Source: Cyclobacteriaceae bacterium
GTDB taxonomy: Bacteria; Bacteroidota; Bacteroidia; Cytophagales; Cyclobacteriaceae
Assembly: GCA_003565295.1 (NCBI GenBank)
Contig: PXCO01000254.1
Location: 1 to 64,000, forward strand
Length of the DNA: 64,000 nt
Reading direction: 5' to 3'
Positions 63,441-64,000 of the stretch are shown here, one piece after another. The notes under the pieces are model-generated. The model searched no databases and was not told the DNA's origin. It was given only the letters and a program-made list of their open reading frames with translations. Each line of letters opens with the position of its first letter. Position 1 is the stretch's first letter. The position numbers and the translations under genes were made by a program.

Positions 63441-64000
63441 TATTGTTTTTGAATTTCTTGTTTAACATAGTGCACAATTTTCCAGCGCCTTTCTATGGAA
63501 ATCTGGGAAGCATGGGCACCCATTCTGCCTTTACCATGAGTGATCACGTGAAAAATATGCCCTTCAGGAAGATCTATGTAGGCTCCTCCCTTTAAATTGG
63601 CCACACCTCCAATTACTTCTCCAGCCTTTCCATCACCTTCTCCCTGTGAGCCATGGCAAGTAGCACAATACTGAATGTACAGTTGCTGTCCCTGGGACAT
63701 TACCTCATCATTGAGTTCAATAGGGTTTTCTACTCCTGCCGCACCTTCAAGGTCAGCCACACTCTTTCTATAAGGAAGCAATCCCCGGTTATTTCTGGGC
63801 ACAGTATTTGGCGCAGGCTCCCTCATGTTCATACCATGAGGATTATTGGGGTTGCTATTGTAGAATTCTCCCTTACCATCCTCCCTGGAGGATAACCAAC
63901 TGCCCTCATCTTCGTCAGTAATTTGAGTTAAAGGTTCATAGGCCACTGAATGATACATTTGAGGGGCATATTCCAAACCCGGGAAATCTCCCGAGGCACT
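63440..64000 (-). CDS. actE: Alternative complex III cytochrome c subunit ActE (partial)
   Basis: The frame runs on past the window edge: upstream of the track's TTG it continues as SASGDFPGLEYAPQMYHSVA, so the 5' end is outside. The c-type heme motif is CATCHGSQGEGDG, with an axial Met probably in GKGRMGAH. In ACIII this monoheme subunit, usually a lipoprotein, hands electrons to the oxidase. The lipoprotein signal would lie off-window. Confidence 0.93.
   Translation of the reverse strand, partial: SASGDFPGLEYAPQMYHSVAYEPLTQITDEDEGSWLSSREDGKGEFYNSNPNNPHGMNMREPAPNTVPRNNRGLLPYRKSVADLEGAAGVENPIELNDEVMSQGQQLYIQYCATCHGSQGEGDGKAGEVIGGVANLKGGAYIDLPEGHIFHVITHGKGRMGAHASQISIERRWKIVHYVKQEIQKQ

Noticed and set aside
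1-64000. Search by eye for tRNA, rRNA, CRISPR arrays and insertion sequences
   Set aside because: No tRNA-like arms, regular spaced repeats, or intact transposase frames were seen. A tRNAscan or Infernal run would be decisive.

Overview
The window looks like chromosomal DNA of a Bacteroidota bacterium, most likely a Cytophagales member close to the Cyclobacteriaceae. The signs are several TAnnTTTG promoter -7 boxes, the long plant/Bacteroidetes-type IspG, an alternative complex III plus caa3-type oxidase cluster, a GH92 lipoprotein, and DUF3817/DUF6728-type proteins. Family-level placement is inference. I found no rRNA, tRNA, CRISPR array, prophage or intact insertion sequence. About 57 genes are supported, together with three gene remnants. 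Layout: 1-4.6 kb holds a dispersed repeat and a minus-strand operon (galE, GH92 mannosidase, MDR-type oxidoreductase). 4.8-8.6 kb holds an acyl-CoA dehydrogenase, a DUF2490-like protein, and the translation/recombination set rpsU-xerC-hpf, ending in a second repeat copy and a terminator. 8.6-16 kb has a GT39-like glycosyltransferase, a Tat-type metallophosphoesterase and a complete glycerol module: a DeoR-type regulator divergent from glpD-glpK-glpF, with direct repeats between them that look like an operator. 16-17.7 kb is a decay zone with a peroxiredoxin-like gene, an AraC-type pseudogene and a 5'-truncated carboxymuconolactone decarboxylase gene. 17.8-21.2 kb is potassium transport: a voltage-gated channel convergent with TrkA/TrkH. 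21.5-25 kb is an ABC-2 exporter with a NEW3-domain partner. 25-34 kb is housekeeping: HMG-CoA lyase, merR-dprA, an M23 peptidase, alaS, gatB and a TlpA-type lipoprotein. 34.2-38.6 kb is a tight four-gene operon of secreted proteins of unknown function. At least two of its products share an N-terminal GSKET domain, and the last gene encodes an 817-residue protein with three tandem WW-plus-LRR modules. This is the best candidate in the window for an undescribed system. 38.7-46.6 kb has Dps, an orphan kinase-fold protein with two small partners, a SlyD-like isomerase, an orphan ABC ATPase, MmcQ/YjbR, DUF6728, ispG and an SDR. 46.6-53.9 kb is two very large envelope genes, a 1155-residue outer-membrane protein and a 1233-residue NtrY-like histidine kinase. 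53.9-64 kb is one long minus-strand respiratory operon from ActE/ActF through CtaC, CtaD, CtaA, CtaB, two subunit III proteins and subunit IV to SCO, DUF420 and a small CxxC membrane protein. It encodes electron flow from menaquinol through alternative complex III to a caa3-type oxidase, plus heme A synthesis and copper insertion.
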